Assembly: GCA_050084985.1 (NCBI GenBank)
Contig: JBITNC010000001.1
Location: 81,282,001 to 81,346,000 of the forward strand
Reading direction: 5' to 3'
DNA from: Nageia nagi
Taxonomy: Eukaryota > Pinophyta
Length of the DNA stretch: 64,000 nucleotides
In this document: in pieces, positions 10,985 to 23,189 of the stretch
How the letters are laid out: every line of letters begins with the position of its first letter
Position numbering within the stretch: position 1 is the stretch's first letter
The notes under the pieces: generated by a model
Databases searched by the model: none
What the model was told of the DNA's origin: nothing
The model's input: the letters and a program-made list of their open reading frames with translations, nothing else
Made by a program: the position numbers and the translations under genes

Positions 10985-11950
10985 AGCTTTAATAGTCTTT
11001 TTTATAAAAAGGTGATTATATTAAATAATTTTTTTTTATCATAAAAGTTGGTGGGTGGGTGGTATTAATCACATCTTTATTAATCATACCTAATTAATTA
11101 TTGGTATAAGGAAACAAAATCACATTCGAAGGGTGGGTAGGGTGCATAAAGGTAATATCTTAACCGTTTATCACAAAATTATTGAGATGCTCCAAATACA
11201 TACATATATGCATTTAACATAAACATAATTAACTGTCTACATGGGCTTTCTCATCACCATCCACCATGTGGCACCATTCATTGGCATGAATAGTTTATCA
11301 ATCCTACTCGTCATTGGCACACCATTCATTTGAATCTATATTAACTATTACATCTTGGCCTAGGTAACCTTCTCGAAGGGCTTCCAGATAGACTTGATGC
11401 AAATAATTCCCAACAAGCTTTGTAATACTCACAAGGAAAGCCATCCAAGCCAGGGGCTTTGGAGTCTTCCATGTGAGACATATCATCCTTCAAATTTTCT
11501 AGCATTAAAAGAGATTCATAATCTCTTTGTTCTTACTCAGAAAGCTAAATTGGAACAACATGTTTGCACAATTGAAGAACTTGTTCTCTTTTTGGAGTAA
11601 ATTGCTAGGCAGAAAAAACTTGAGTATAATATTTTCTTAAAGCATTAGCTATATCGAGCAAGGAGGTAATCCTTACCCCCATTGTCTTAAAGAGCTTGAA
11701 ACTGAGTAAAATGGCAAAGGGGATGTAGGCATAGAAAAATTCCTTGGAGACCCTATCCCCAATCTTGAGCCAATGAAGGCAAGCTTTTAACTATGCACCT
11801 TTGGTCTCATAAGTTTCAACTATCTTTACTCATGCTTGATTTGGGCTAAGTGGGTTTGAATATCAACATCAAAATGGTTGGACTCCAAACGAATAGAGGC
11901 TTTGACTAACTTATCACGGAGAGCCAAATTGAAGTGGTAGTGAAGTTGAG
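10985..11950 (-). pseudogene. LINE reverse transcriptase fragment with 3' tail
   Basis: Reading the minus strand from about 11950 downwards, WLKIGDRVSKEFF matches the plant LINE W-x-x-x-G-D-R-x-x-K-F-F motif before the reverse transcriptase. A segment containing YLHQVYLEALREG (about 11345-11400) matches the following region. After this the catalytic palm is missing and the sequence passes into an A-rich tail (TATAATCACCTTTTTATAAAAAA on the minus strand, about 11001-11035) typical of LINE 3' ends. It is an internally deleted, dead copy. Confidence 0.6.
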
Positions 11951-12423
11951 CTACTTTTTTCTTCATGCAACTTTAATATTACATTTGCATGTACCATTCT
12001 ACTTAAGAATTATTGCATATTTAATATTACATTTGAATTAAGATTCTATACAACTAGAGATGTTGCACATTTTTTGAAGGATAATAATTGTAAATAATAA
12101 TGGTTAAGAATAAAACTTCCTAGTAATAATAATAATAGACTCTTTCTTTATATTATTATGAGAATTGCAAGCTAATTGGCCCTTTTATAAGCCATAGATA
12201 GTAATAATAACATTTTGCAAGATACAAATTTCTCACATTCAATATTTTGATTGATACTACATTCGATTTTATCATTGGATTTCTTAAAACTCTATCTTTA
12301 TATTGAATTTTTTTTTAGGTAGCATGTTCAATATATATATTGAATAAAGAATGAATTTGTTTATTTTGTTCCTAACAAGGTATAAGATTTTTGTTAATCC
12401 CTTCTCTTGTTTAGGTACATAGT
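11951..12423. other. AT-rich stretch, no feature recognised
   Basis: Short A/T runs and trinucleotide AAT runs (about 12121-12140) only. Confidence 0.4.
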
Positions 12424-12697
12424 ACCAAAATTATGAATATTAAGTACCATTACATTGTATAATAAATCACACAAATTATCTGAGAAATATTTATGCATAT
12501 TTCCATCCACCTATATCATTTATAGGTCATGTGTTCTCTTACTCCTAAACATTAACAACTTGTACACAATTATAGATATAAATTTAAAAACAAGAATTTA
12601 TATTTACACTCTTCCACAAATCAATATGGTTCCACCTATTAAACCCTTAAACTCTTGCAAGGTCATATAATTAGAAACATGCAACTTAAACATTCTT
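12424..12697 (+). repeat. Direct repeat, unit A
   Basis: About 275 bp that recur at 13289-13565 (shared motifs ATTAAGTACCATTAC, TTTATAGGTCAT and AAGGTCATATAATTAGAAACATG). The two units are 590 bp apart in direct orientation. They have no clear TG...CA ends, so I do not call them LTRs. Confidence 0.7.
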
Positions 12698-13065
12698 TAC
12701 ATCATAGAACCAACCCAAATTCATAAGTAGAAGAGCTCTTATCTAGGTGCCAACATTGCCTCATGCTCTATATCCATATTTTTTAGTTATGAGGATCAAC
12801 AGGGCCTCAAATTTTACATTAGAGAAGTAACCTAATTTCATCGACAGAAGAGCTTTCACTAGGTTCCTCTTACCCTCTATAATCCTAGGTTATCAAAACC
12901 TACTTTATTAGCTATAATAGAGTAAGGGGGCATACATATATTAGTAAAAAAAAAAAAGCATGACTAGACATTAATAGGATCACTAGACAACATACCCATG
13001 GATCTTTAGGACTCTATATTAGTGATGGGTAGAGAAAGGTCAATGATTTTTTACCAATGATTCAT

Positions 13066-13260
13066 CAACATCCAATGTTAGGAGAAATTAAGAGAGAGTC
13101 CTTATGGATGATTCATCATCTTTGTGCATTATGTTTTGAACTTTTGTATTTATTTTTGTTTTCTCTTTGGCTAGGCACTTTTGGATCACCTACTTGTAGT
13201 TTTGACTATTTTATTTTTCTAGTCGCTTGGGTCACATTTGTCCTATAGTGAATATTAATA
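13066..13260 (+). repeat. Dispersed repeat, partner of 8708-8935
   Basis: Plus-strand copy of the segment found inverted at 8.7-8.9 kb; it lies between the two direct repeat units at 12.4 and 13.3 kb. Confidence 0.5.
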
Positions 13261-13288
13261 ACATTTCATTTCTATATTAAGAATATAG

Positions 13289-13565
13289 TACTAAAATTTT
13301 GAATATTAAGTACCATTACCTTGTGTAATAAATCACATAAAATATCTAAAAAATATGTATGCAACTTTACATCCACCTATATTATTTATAGGTCATATGT
13401 TCTCTTCTAAACCTTCACAACTTATATGCCATTATAGATATTACTTTTAAAAAATGTAAAAATTATGTTTACATTATTCTACACATAAATATGATTCCAC
13501 AAGTTTGTTAAAACCTCAAACACTTCTAAGGTCATATAATTAGAAACATGAAACTTAAATATTCC
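13289..13565 (+). repeat. Direct repeat, unit B
   Basis: Second unit of the repeat at 12424-12697. It ends four bases before the LTR that starts at 13570. Confidence 0.7.
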
Positions 13566-13922
13566 CTCTTGTTAAGATAACTAAACCTACAAATAGGACC
13601 TACTATAAGTAACTCAACTATATGAATTTGATGATGGTTGATCGATCATCAATACACCATTTTATTTATTAATCTAGGGTTTAGGTATCCAAAGACTATA
13701 TGCAGTAATGGTATTTTTCTTGTTCTATGATTTAGTATACTCATGTAGAAATTTAAGAAGCACACTTACAGAATCAAAATAATTAAAAAGTAGTAAATTG
13801 GATGACCAAAAAAACACACCAAATTGTTCACTCAATGCTTCAAGTGAAATCAGTCAATGTTGAAGGAAATGGATATCACTCATATATTATATAAAAGTAG
13901 GAAAAAGGAAATAAAAAGAGCT

Positions 13923-13963
13923 GCTTCTACTAGTTTAAGAGGAACCCTTCTTCTAGTAGAAGC
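13923..13963. repeat. Hairpin in the Copia LTR
   Basis: GCTTCTACTAG (13923-13933) and CTAGTAGAAGC (13953-13963) are perfect reverse complements around a 19-base loop. Confidence 0.85.
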
Positions 13964-14132
13964 ACATGAGAGAAACTCAGATACTTGAAAATAAACTATT
14001 GATCTTTATTCATATGTTGTTAGAAACAAAGAAGAATGGATACAACACTCTCTAGATGGGTTTTGCTTACAATGTTATGACTAACAATCAACTAAACTAC
14101 AACATTCTAACCTCCCCTTACTCTAATACAAA

Positions 14133-14136
<4 letters not shown>

Positions 14137-14202
<66 letters not shown>
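14137..14202. repeat. (AT)33 microsatellite
   Basis: Uninterrupted AT dinucleotide run of 66 bases. Its purity suggests it is still changing in length. Confidence 0.97.
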
Positions 14203-14204
<2 letters not shown>

Positions 14205-14379
14205 TCTAGCTATGATCCAATCCTAACTATGACCAAAAGAATTGGTCATCTAGTTTTATTCATACCCTAAATAATCATAATGAAATCACTCTATATCAAA
14301 CTACATCCACACAATAGTCTCCTAACAAGATAATCTAATCATACATGAAAAAATTTATAGGACTCATTTATTCCTAACA

Positions 14380-14640
14380 AACTCCAAGTTTATTCAACTC
14401 AAAATAGTTTAAACCCTGCAACTATTTTCCAATACAATACCAGTCAAGATCCTAAATTTTTAGTGTTGAACATCTTTATAGTTAGCTTCCATTTAGAATC
14501 TTGGCTAATATATTAACTAATTCTAGGTTATGTAAATCATGTCTCCAATGTTGAAGATATTCCATTGCATTCTTATCTCCATAGCCTTGTCTTCATGTGA
14601 ATGGTGCTCAAAGATTTACCAAATAAGATTGGGTAATGTC
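14380..14640 (-). pseudogene. Copia pol C-terminal fragment (RNase H tail)
   Basis: Minus-strand reading into the LTR gives a broken frame with NPILFGKS (compare the Copia N-P-x-F-H-x-R-x-K-H-I motif) and, in another frame, LELVNILAKIL (compare the V-A-D-I-L-T-K motif). It supports the orientation of the LTR at 13570-14379. Heavily decayed. Confidence 0.4.
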
Positions 14641-15019
14641 AAATATTATTATAATAAATCAAAGGATGAAATGTATGGTTGAGAAGGAGTATCTAATCAA
14701 ACCACAAGAATATGCTAATTATTCTAGAAAAGTAATTAGAGAGAGAATATAAGAGTTGCCTTGATATTTTCTTTTCTCCACCAAATTCTTCATTATCACA
14801 AATGTAAGTAAATATAGACAATAAAATGAATCTTTTCACACTGAATCTTATAAAAATACAAAATCATTAATAATGATAAAAAGAAAAGGCCATTCTAAGC
14901 CCAAATTCAATCACAAATTCTGGGCTTATATCAAAATTCGATCAAGTTTATATTAAAATCATACCATCACTAATGTCATAATTTCTCCACTCTACTTAAT
15001 GATATCAATGGAATATTTT

Positions 15020-15315
15020 TGAGTGTATATAAAATATTTATGGTATACCTTTTTCCAACAAAGCTAAAATTCTAAACATCTATGAATTTATATATGAAGG
15101 GTGTATATAAAATATTTTCTGGTATGATCTTTCCCGATGAAGCTAAAATTATGGGCATATATGAATCAATACATGAAGGATGTGTATTAAATATTTTTGA
15201 TGTACCTTTTCTTCGCAAAGCTAAAATTTTAGGTGTATATTTAAATTTATAAATAAATGAATTATATTAAATATTTTTCATCTCAACCTTTCTTGGTGAA
15301 GCATAAATATCATCC
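15020..15315 (+). repeat. 78-bp tandem repeat, array 1 (about 4 units)
   Basis: AAGCTAAAAT-type anchors recur at 15061, 15140, 15218 and about 15299, so the period is 78-81 bases. Each unit also holds an ATGAAGGGTGTATATAAA-like segment. The same repeat lies in the opposite orientation at 23190-23600. Since 78 is 26 codons, one frame reads repeatedly as a peptide like IFSGMIFPDEAKIMGIYE. Confidence 0.75.
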
Positions 15316-15595
15316 TATATGCACCTAGCCTTCAATAAAATTATATATGAATAAACCAATATACACCACTTGAGGTACACCAACCATAATTAACATTATA
15401 GAAAAATATTTCGAACCCAGTATAGAGTGCCCTCTCAGTTGTAGAAGCTTGGTTTGTCAATCTCAATTGTATAAGGTTGACCCTTTAGGTCATCCTGGTT
15501 GCAATGTATCTTGTAGGTATGTCACTTGATAAAATATCTAATTTTCACCATTCATCTTATCAATTAATGTTTGGGCATTCTATTTTCTTACACAT

Positions 15596-16950
15596 TGTAA
15601 CGACCACCCATTTTACACTTTGTAAGACCCTATTTACTTTGGGGTATCTAAACTAATTTTGGAATAATTATGTGATGTGATGAATTTTAGATGCATTTTT
15701 ATCAAATTAAAGTTGTCTTTGAGATTTTTTATGTAGATTATAGATAGACTTAGTGGGAGAGTTAGATTGGAGGATGAAGTGAACCAAAGATGAGTTGATC
15801 ATGGGGATGGAAAAGTAGGAGTGAGGAGATGATTGGTCTTTGAATTGCTAACAGCCAATAGGGGCCATCATAAATCATGTAGATGCATTTCATAATGCTT
15901 GGTGTGCATGAAGAATGATCCATGTGATGTTTTATTTACACTAACAAATTTACCTTGTAGGAAAAATGATCTCCTTAGGTAATATTATGTGTAAAAATAT
16001 TTTGATTTATTTATTTAATTTACATGATGAAGTAATGCTTGTAAGTAAAAATAAAATAAAATATTTTGATACCTTAATTTATTTTACACCATAGTTATTT
16101 TTATTTCACCTCCATGAAATTTATTAAGCTAGTGGAAAAACAATAACCTTATAATAAGTTGGTCAAAATTATTGGCCTACCCTAAACCTAAATATTACAA
16201 CCTTTAAATTGTTTTGAAACCATGTGTGAGGTGTCTTTAAATTATTGAGAAACTATTTCAATACTTTGGCCATCAAACAAATGTTGAAAATAATTCAACC
16301 ATATAAAGGGATCACCATGTTCCCCACCAAATAATAAATGATGAGGTATGCTATAGTTTTTCCCCATTTGAATTTATTATTCAAATTTTCCAATAAATAC
16401 TCATGAGGATTTCAAGAGAATCATCCTCTCTACCTTAGTCTCAATTTCAATGTAAGGAGGTGTTCCCACCATATTCTCTCTCCTTGATTTTTAAAATCAG
16501 GTGCTCTCTCTCATTTTATCATTTATTTGCTAAAATTTTCTAGTTCTTATCCTTTGATATATGATGATTTTATCATAAATTATGTTTATGCTATTAGTAG
16601 AAAAAATTCAACATTTACTTCATTTAAAAGTATTAGTATATTTTTATCTCCATGTAAATGTTTTCTTATGACTTAAAAGCATAATATTGGTCAAACATAT
16701 TATTTAAATGGATTAAAATATGGATGGGAAGTCACGAGTGGTTTATTGGAAAGGAAGGTATGACATTGCTTACTTTTCAAGTCTTTATACTTTTCAGAAT
16801 GTGTTCTTCTCTCTCATCACTAGATTTCTATAGGGATCTATTGAGTATACATATTTATTAATGTATATAGACTTATTTCTTGTAGATGTATCCTTATTTT
16901 AGCTTCTTCTCCCACTTTGTGTAAACCATGCTCTCCTTTTAATCTTATGG
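15596..16950 (+). mobile_element. Long-LTR retrotransposon family, partial LTR copy
   Basis: Begins TGTAACGACCACCC. The order of motifs that follows (CATCATAAATCATGTA, then CACTAACAAATTTAC.TTGTAG) recurs at 30622 and at 59864, so it is the 5' part of the same long LTR. The right limit is uncertain. A TATA-like AATAAATACTC lies at about 16391. Confidence 0.55.
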
Positions 16951-17093
16951 TATTTGGTATTTTGGGATTCAAATGGGAAAGATTGTTTAGTTTGAGAAGT
17001 TATTATTTAATATATGCATTATGACATTACTATTTTCTTCAAGCCTTTTCATATCTTTGAGAGAGAAGTCAACTACTAACTGCCAACTATGTC

Positions 17094-17401
17094 TCATGCT
17101 ATGAGAGAGAAATCAACTACCAACATTTTTCCTAGTTGCCAACTATTTATACTTATGGTTTTCTGATTATATACTAAATTCTTGAGATTGATAGCTATCA
17201 TAAACTTATTTATGTAAAATTTGCAACATTCCTTACCTCTCCATGTAACTTTCCAAAGATTCTTGGTATTTTTTTTCTTTTTCCCTTCTCCCATATTTCC
17301 ATCTTTTTGTCAAATTTTATTACAAAGCCTTTTTGGAATCCAACATGCAATATTTCACCAAGAGTATCAATAATGTAATATCCATCTAAATTAACCTTCA
17401 T
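17094..17401 (-). other. Unrecognised minus-strand reading frames
   Basis: Two overlapping frames of 63 and 66 codons lie here. One contains DGYYIIDTLGEILHVGF and FVIKFDKKMEI, which look more protein-like than random AT-rich frames, and the broken frame appears to extend upstream to about 17600. I do not recognise a family; a decayed TE protein is the simplest guess. Confidence 0.2.
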
Positions 17402-18303
17402 AATAAATAAATGGTCACACTAGGTAACTATGTAAATACCAAGTGTATTTGATACATCATCCAATAATTTATCAAATATATTTCCTTCTTCTATTTTACA
17501 AAGCCCTTTGTTTTAAAATAACCATATTTGAAGTTTGCAAAGTCCACTCTTAAAGGTTTTAATTTTTATTTTATAATTGATTCCAAATCAAAATATCCAT
17601 CTCAAAAATTATCTTTAAAAATTTCAAGCAGCACTATCCATTAAACACTTCCTTGATGTATTAAGTTATCAAATTCCTATTGAACAAGCAATCTACTAGG
17701 GTTTAAATGTAACCTATCAATGATGTATATAACACAAATTGAACAAGCACCATAACCTCCAATGAAAAATACTTAGTTGGTCTATTGATGCATAATGGAA
17801 ACTCGTATGTAAAGATAATAGGTTATCCCTACTCGTAAATTCATATTATTCATATATTGGCACACTATAGTCCATATCATCATCTGGTTATTTATGTAGC
17901 TTATGAATATTTTATACATAGAAATTCAAAAAAAAAGGAATTAGATGCATATTTGTTACTGTTGAGTTGAATTTAAATTGCGTATGCAATTTTCAAAATC
18001 CTACTCATTAAAGATATGCTCCTACTCCTTTTCTTTTTCTTATACTGCTATATTTGTTTCCTCCTACGATGATTGCATATTATGTTGTGTCTAATATATT
18101 ACATTTTAAATATTTAGTTGTGGTTACTCTAGTCCTTCTTGAGCATCTTATATTCTTCTTCATTTGTAAGATCCTTTCACTACACATGATAAAAATGAAG
18201 AGCTAAGTCAAACTATGCTCAATCTGCATGTTATAATCTGTTGAATAAATAATCTAATTAATCAACTCAACCTATAATAGATTTTAAAACCACCTATTGC
18301 CTC
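17402..18303. other. AT-rich stretch, no feature recognised
   Basis: Nothing I can support, apart from a possible extension of the unknown minus-strand frame up to about 17600. Confidence 0.35.
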
Positions 18304-19142
18304 ATTTGGGTGAAAGTAAGAAATTGAGTCCACTTAAAAGAGAAGTGGGGGAAAATCAACAAAGTTAAAACTTAATATCAAAAAAATTGGGATCTTGATT
18401 TTAATAAATTAAAATTGAGATCTTGATCTATGTTTAAAATCCAAATAAATAGTGGGATATCAATTTTAAATAGGGATCTCGATACTTAAAACTAAAATAC
18501 ATGTATTTTCTTAGCATTAAATATCAAGATCCCAATATATCAGGATCCCAATATTTGAATCTCTGATTTCACCTCAGTTTTAGGCTTGAAAAAGGCTTGG
18601 TGAGCCATCATATAGCCTTGGACCTACAAGTATGTGTTCATAGTAATTTAAATGGAAAATCTTGACTTCAAGCATACATTTGATGGAGTTTTTGGTAGAA
18701 TTATTTCATGAATTAAAACCTATAATATATTAAAGAGTGTAGATTTCAAATATGCACTTTTTTTACAATTGGATAAGATTTTATATTTTTCAATTATTTT
18801 TTAGTAAAAGTATCGATATACTTGAAATATGAAGGTCTCGTATTTTCTTAAAACGTATTTTTTTTGGGATTTATGACAAAATGATTATATAGGGATAAGC
18901 TTCAAAGAATTCTCTATAAGAATAAAAAAAATTTGAAAAAAGATTAAGTTTAAATCAAATTATGCATGAGGGACATGAGCACTTTTCAAAACCATAAATA
19001 TGCCTGATGCAAAATTATTAAAAATAAAATATTGATGAAAAAATTATGGAAAATATCTAGGATAAGCTTCAATGTATTAGGTATTTATGTCTAAAAGGAT
19101 TTTAAAAAATACCTTGATTTTAATCAAATTATGCATAACAGA
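18304..19142. mobile_element. MITE-like element, second copy, right end lost
   Basis: Matches 83 to about 880 of the element at 81-1146: GGGTGAAAGTAAGAAATTGAG start, GTGGGGGAAAATCAAC, the mutated hairpin near 18400, and TTGATTTTAATCAAATTATGC near the end. The right terminal inverted repeat is missing. A truncated, older copy. Confidence 0.7.
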
Positions 19143-21791
19143 CATGCACATTCCTAAACCTAACTACTTAACCATTATGGCCTTTCATATGAACCTTTTA
19201 TCTTTTTTTAATTTGCTTTGTGCCAAACCCAATCTACAAGCTTCCACTTCAACATCCTCATTTGAAATCACTTTTATATTTTGAAAATCATGTAAGATAT
19301 TCTTTTTTACAACTTATGGATATGAATTATTAGCTACACACTCTATTTGCATGTTAAAAACTCTTGAAACATAATCAATTATTTGATGTACCTAGTTTAC
19401 AACAAGATCAATTGGTTGATCTACATTTTGCAAAGAATGTATGACTACTAGCTCATTCAATTTCAAATAATATATGATCTAATATTTGCCTTTTTATATT
19501 TTCCTCTCTATTATATATTTGCATTTTTCATTTATGTCATTCTTAGATACCTCTGATAAAGTATGATAATCACTAACATTATTAATGAAACATTATTATT
19601 CTTTAAGTTTATAAAATTTACTATTAGATTTTTTCATAAGTAAATTATATATATCCTTATTTTCAATCAAATTTTATTCTTTGTAATATGTAGCTAGCCT
19701 AGGGTTGCTATCAGATAGCTTCCTACCTCTTCGCATCTCTAGAACTAGTGGAAAATATTTTTTATGTACGAACCTATGCTTGTTTAATATTTGATAATCA
19801 TCTTATCTATATACATTGAGTTTTCCATAATTACTAAGGTGAAAGAAGTATTATATTCTCCCAGCCTTCCTAGCAGCTTCCCATTCTCCTTACATAACAT
19901 CTACAATAATCTCTCTCGGATCATGAACCCATTAAAACAACCTAAACTCTTCTTCAGTAAGTTGAAATTCATCTTTCCTCATTATCCTATAAGAAATAGA
20001 TAATATGAGATAAAAAAATATATAAAGCATTTTGTATGCTTGATAATAAATACATAACTAGTAAGTTCCATTGCAATCTAATGGCTCCTTTCACCAATGT
20101 ATTATCAAGATCGGTTTCTTCTCCAAATTGTACCTACAAAATAGAAACTTGTACCATTATCTTCATTTGCATATAAATATACAAAATATCAAATATCTAT
20201 GTAAATGTGATTGCATTATGTTCCCCTAATAAAAAATAAATTTTAATATCAACAAACCCTAATCCACTCATTCAATGCATTTACTCATAATTTGGGGATG
20301 TTTCTATCATTTCCCATTTCTGCATGTGCTCATGGTGATACATTGGGGATGCCTTAATGCTTTAATATGCATTAAGAAATTGAAATAAAAAAATAAGAGA
20401 AAATTCCTAGCATATATGAACCCTAAATTCATTATAAATAGCATTTATTTTATTACTTTATCACATTATATATCTTTACCCTTAAGATAACCTATAGGAA
20501 ACATCATGAATTGGATAAGTCTAGCCTAGGTACATTTATAAACTCTTAATAGATATATCACCATTATGATTCAACATTATTCATATTGTTACAATATAGG
20601 ATGCCTCGAATAGGTTCTTCTTAAGGGTATAGATAACCAAAATACGTAGCTTGTAATACATAGCCAAAAATATTACATAATGGAGATTTAATCATAAATT
20701 CACTAATAATAAATAAAAGCCATATTTTTCCACCCTTATACTCTTATTTACTTCTAATCACCCATAAAATGCCAAATGATTAACAAAATAAAATCAAGCT
20801 TCAATAGTTTTTAGGTGTCATTTTGGTATTTTTTTCATTGAAAAAGTCTCTAGTATAAAATGAATAAGCCACTACTACATTTTAGCAATTTTGCATCACA
20901 CCATGCATTAATCCATAAATTTGTTTTTTTTTAAAATGTATAAATCATGATGAATCAATTGACACTAAGGGTACTATTAAAAAAAGATTCATTTTTTGCA
21001 TCAATTAAAATATCATGGATTGCATCGTATATCGATGTTCTAATATTAAACATTATATGAGATGTATAAAGTGTCATTTATAGTGTCAAAATAATAAGAT
21101 GCAGGAATGATGAAGATTTCTTGTTTGCATCATTCATCTTATCAAACAATTTATGTGTCTTATTTACACTTTTATATTTTGCATATATGTCTACCACAAC
21201 ATCCAATAAAAATACAATTTTAAAGAGTCTTTTATGCATGTATAATTCCTTTTGTAAATCTCTTAGTTTGGTGCATGCTTTGAGGATGCTAGGAAAGGTG
21301 AATTCATATGATTGGAGTATTGTTGGTGTTTATTACATTTGGTAAAATAGTTTCAATGCTTGTTGAGGAAATCCATGTCCTTAGTAACCTAAAATTATCA
21401 TATTCCATGAGAAGATGTATTGTTATGTCATATAGTCAAAAACTTCATAGGCGTATACCAAACTTTGTAGGCATATACAAATATCTATAGGTAGGTGGTT
21501 GAAGTATGAAATGAATATTTTGTTTATTACAAAATACAAATGCATACTACTTTCTATGTTCTTCAACATGTCTTTAGCTCCTATAGATCTACATCACCAA
21601 AAATGTGCTTATAAAGGGAAAGCTCCTTCATTCACTCATCAATGGCATCATTCTTCCTATTAAAAATTGATCATCAGTCAAGGAAATGCATTAATAATTG
21701 ATAGCATATCATACAATGATCTGTATGCATGATACACACCTTTTTTTCTATTCCACATATCACTTGATGCATTGTTTGATGTAATCAATTA
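19143..21791. other. AT-rich stretch, no gene recognised
   Basis: On the minus strand around 19210-19400 a broken frame includes DVEVEACRLGLAQSKLKKDK and QPIDLVVN; it may be a TE remnant, but I cannot name the family. The rest shows no supportable feature. Confidence 0.3.
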
Positions 21792-21875
21792 GTCAATCAA
21801 TATGTCAATTGATACATCAAGTAATACATCAACTAATATGTCAAATAATTTATCAACCAATGCATCAACCAATAC
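21792..21875 (+). repeat. 12-bp minisatellite, seven units
   Basis: Seven consecutive 12-mers of the type ATCAACCAATAC / GTCAATCAATAT, with no length change. Variation is confined to a few positions. Confidence 0.85.
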
Positions 21876-22264
21876 ATAAAAAAATTTGGTTTTATATAGA
21901 TTTATGTAGACATGCCAAATAATGATTCATCTTGTATTAGGGAATCAAAATGCAATTTTATGATGTATGGTATGATGCAAAATCATTAAAACATATTAGT
22001 GAACATGTCCAAGACTTGCATTCATGAAGTATCAAAGTCATATAAATAGTCTTCTCCTTATTCAACTAGGTGAAGTTTGTTATGTGATTTTGTTAGTTTT
22101 TTTTTTTTCTTTTTGAGATGGAGGTGAGAAACCCTTCTTCGTAATCTAGTAAAATTGAAATCAATGTAGAGACACCAAAAGTAGAAGGTCTACCAAATTT
22201 GAGCTTAGATGTATTTCAACAATGGCTTAAAAATGCAATAAAAATGAATAATTTATGAGAGAAT

Positions 22265-22800
22265 AGAATAATATACCCTCATAAATTCAATTTTAAACAA
22301 AAAAAAAATCCTAAATAATATAACCTAAAAATAAACCATAAATAATAAACCCTAAAAAAAAACTCTAACGAATAAACACCTAAATATTGGCAATGAATCC
22401 AAAATGGATTTTCTACGTAAAGTTATTAGGGTTGTGAAGAACATTTTAGTATGCAATGAATGCCATACTACAACCAAGTTTATCTTCAAGATTGTTACAA
22501 GGTACATTGTTTTAATAGGTATGAAAAACATGCAAGAATAATCCCTCACAAATTCGATTATTTCAAATAAAAATAAAACCCTAAATAAGATACCCTAAAA
22601 AATAAACTCTAAATAAAATACCGTAAATACAAATGATTGATACAAAATTAATTTTCTATGCAAAGCTGTTAGGGTTGTGAAGAACATTTGAGTATATGAT
22701 GAATGCCACACTACAATAATATTTATCTTCAATAGTATTACAAGCTACATTGTTTTAATAGGTATGAAAAATATATAAGAATACAAGATGTGGATATTAT
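22265..22800 (+). repeat. 243-bp tandem duplication with CCCTAAA-like runs
   Basis: GTTAGGGTTGTGAAGAACATT-type segments (first lines up at 22411, second at 22654) recur 243 bases apart, with matching flanks, for slightly more than two units. Each unit contains degenerate CCCTAAA/CCTAAAT runs resembling the plant telomere repeat. Confidence 0.75.
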
Positions 22801-23189
22801 TTTGTGAATTATTTATATGGGTCTAAAAAATGTGAAAGAATACTTAAACTAATTAAGTAATATTTTTTATGACTATGCAAAATGTGAAAGAATAATCATG
22901 CCCTAGGATTTTTCAACAACCTTTTTTACTCTATAAAAATTGTCGAAGACAACTTACTTATACTGGGACTATGGTCAAGAGCAAACCTTGTAGTGGTTGA
23001 GAGAAACCCTCATAGTAATGGAAAGAAAACCTCATAGCTATCGAGAGAGTTATTTTATGATCAGGGTTTTTTTTTCTTATATACTTCATTATATAGTATG
23101 GGTGTATATAATATACATGTGGTGTGTATTACTAAATTTTATTATTAAACAAAGAGTTGATCTATTTAAAATTTGAATTTTGATGTTAA

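Larger units (their letters stand above)
13570..14379 (-). mobile_element. Copia LTR (3' LTR of a minus-strand element)
   Basis: Starts TGTTAAG and ends CCTAACA, with TGTTA/TAACA terminal inverted bases, 810 bp. Directly outside the right end the minus strand reads AAACTTGGAGTT, a polypurine-tract-like sequence, as expected before a 3' LTR. The LTR contains an 11-bp perfect hairpin and an (AT)33 tract. The 5' LTR is not in the window. Confidence 0.65.

Noticed and set aside
12424-13565. The two 275-bp direct repeats as LTRs of a small TRIM element
   Set aside because: No TG...CA ends, PBS or PPT could be seen at their borders.
21792-21875. CRISPR-like array
   Set aside because: Repeats are 12 bp, contiguous without spacers, in a plant nuclear context.
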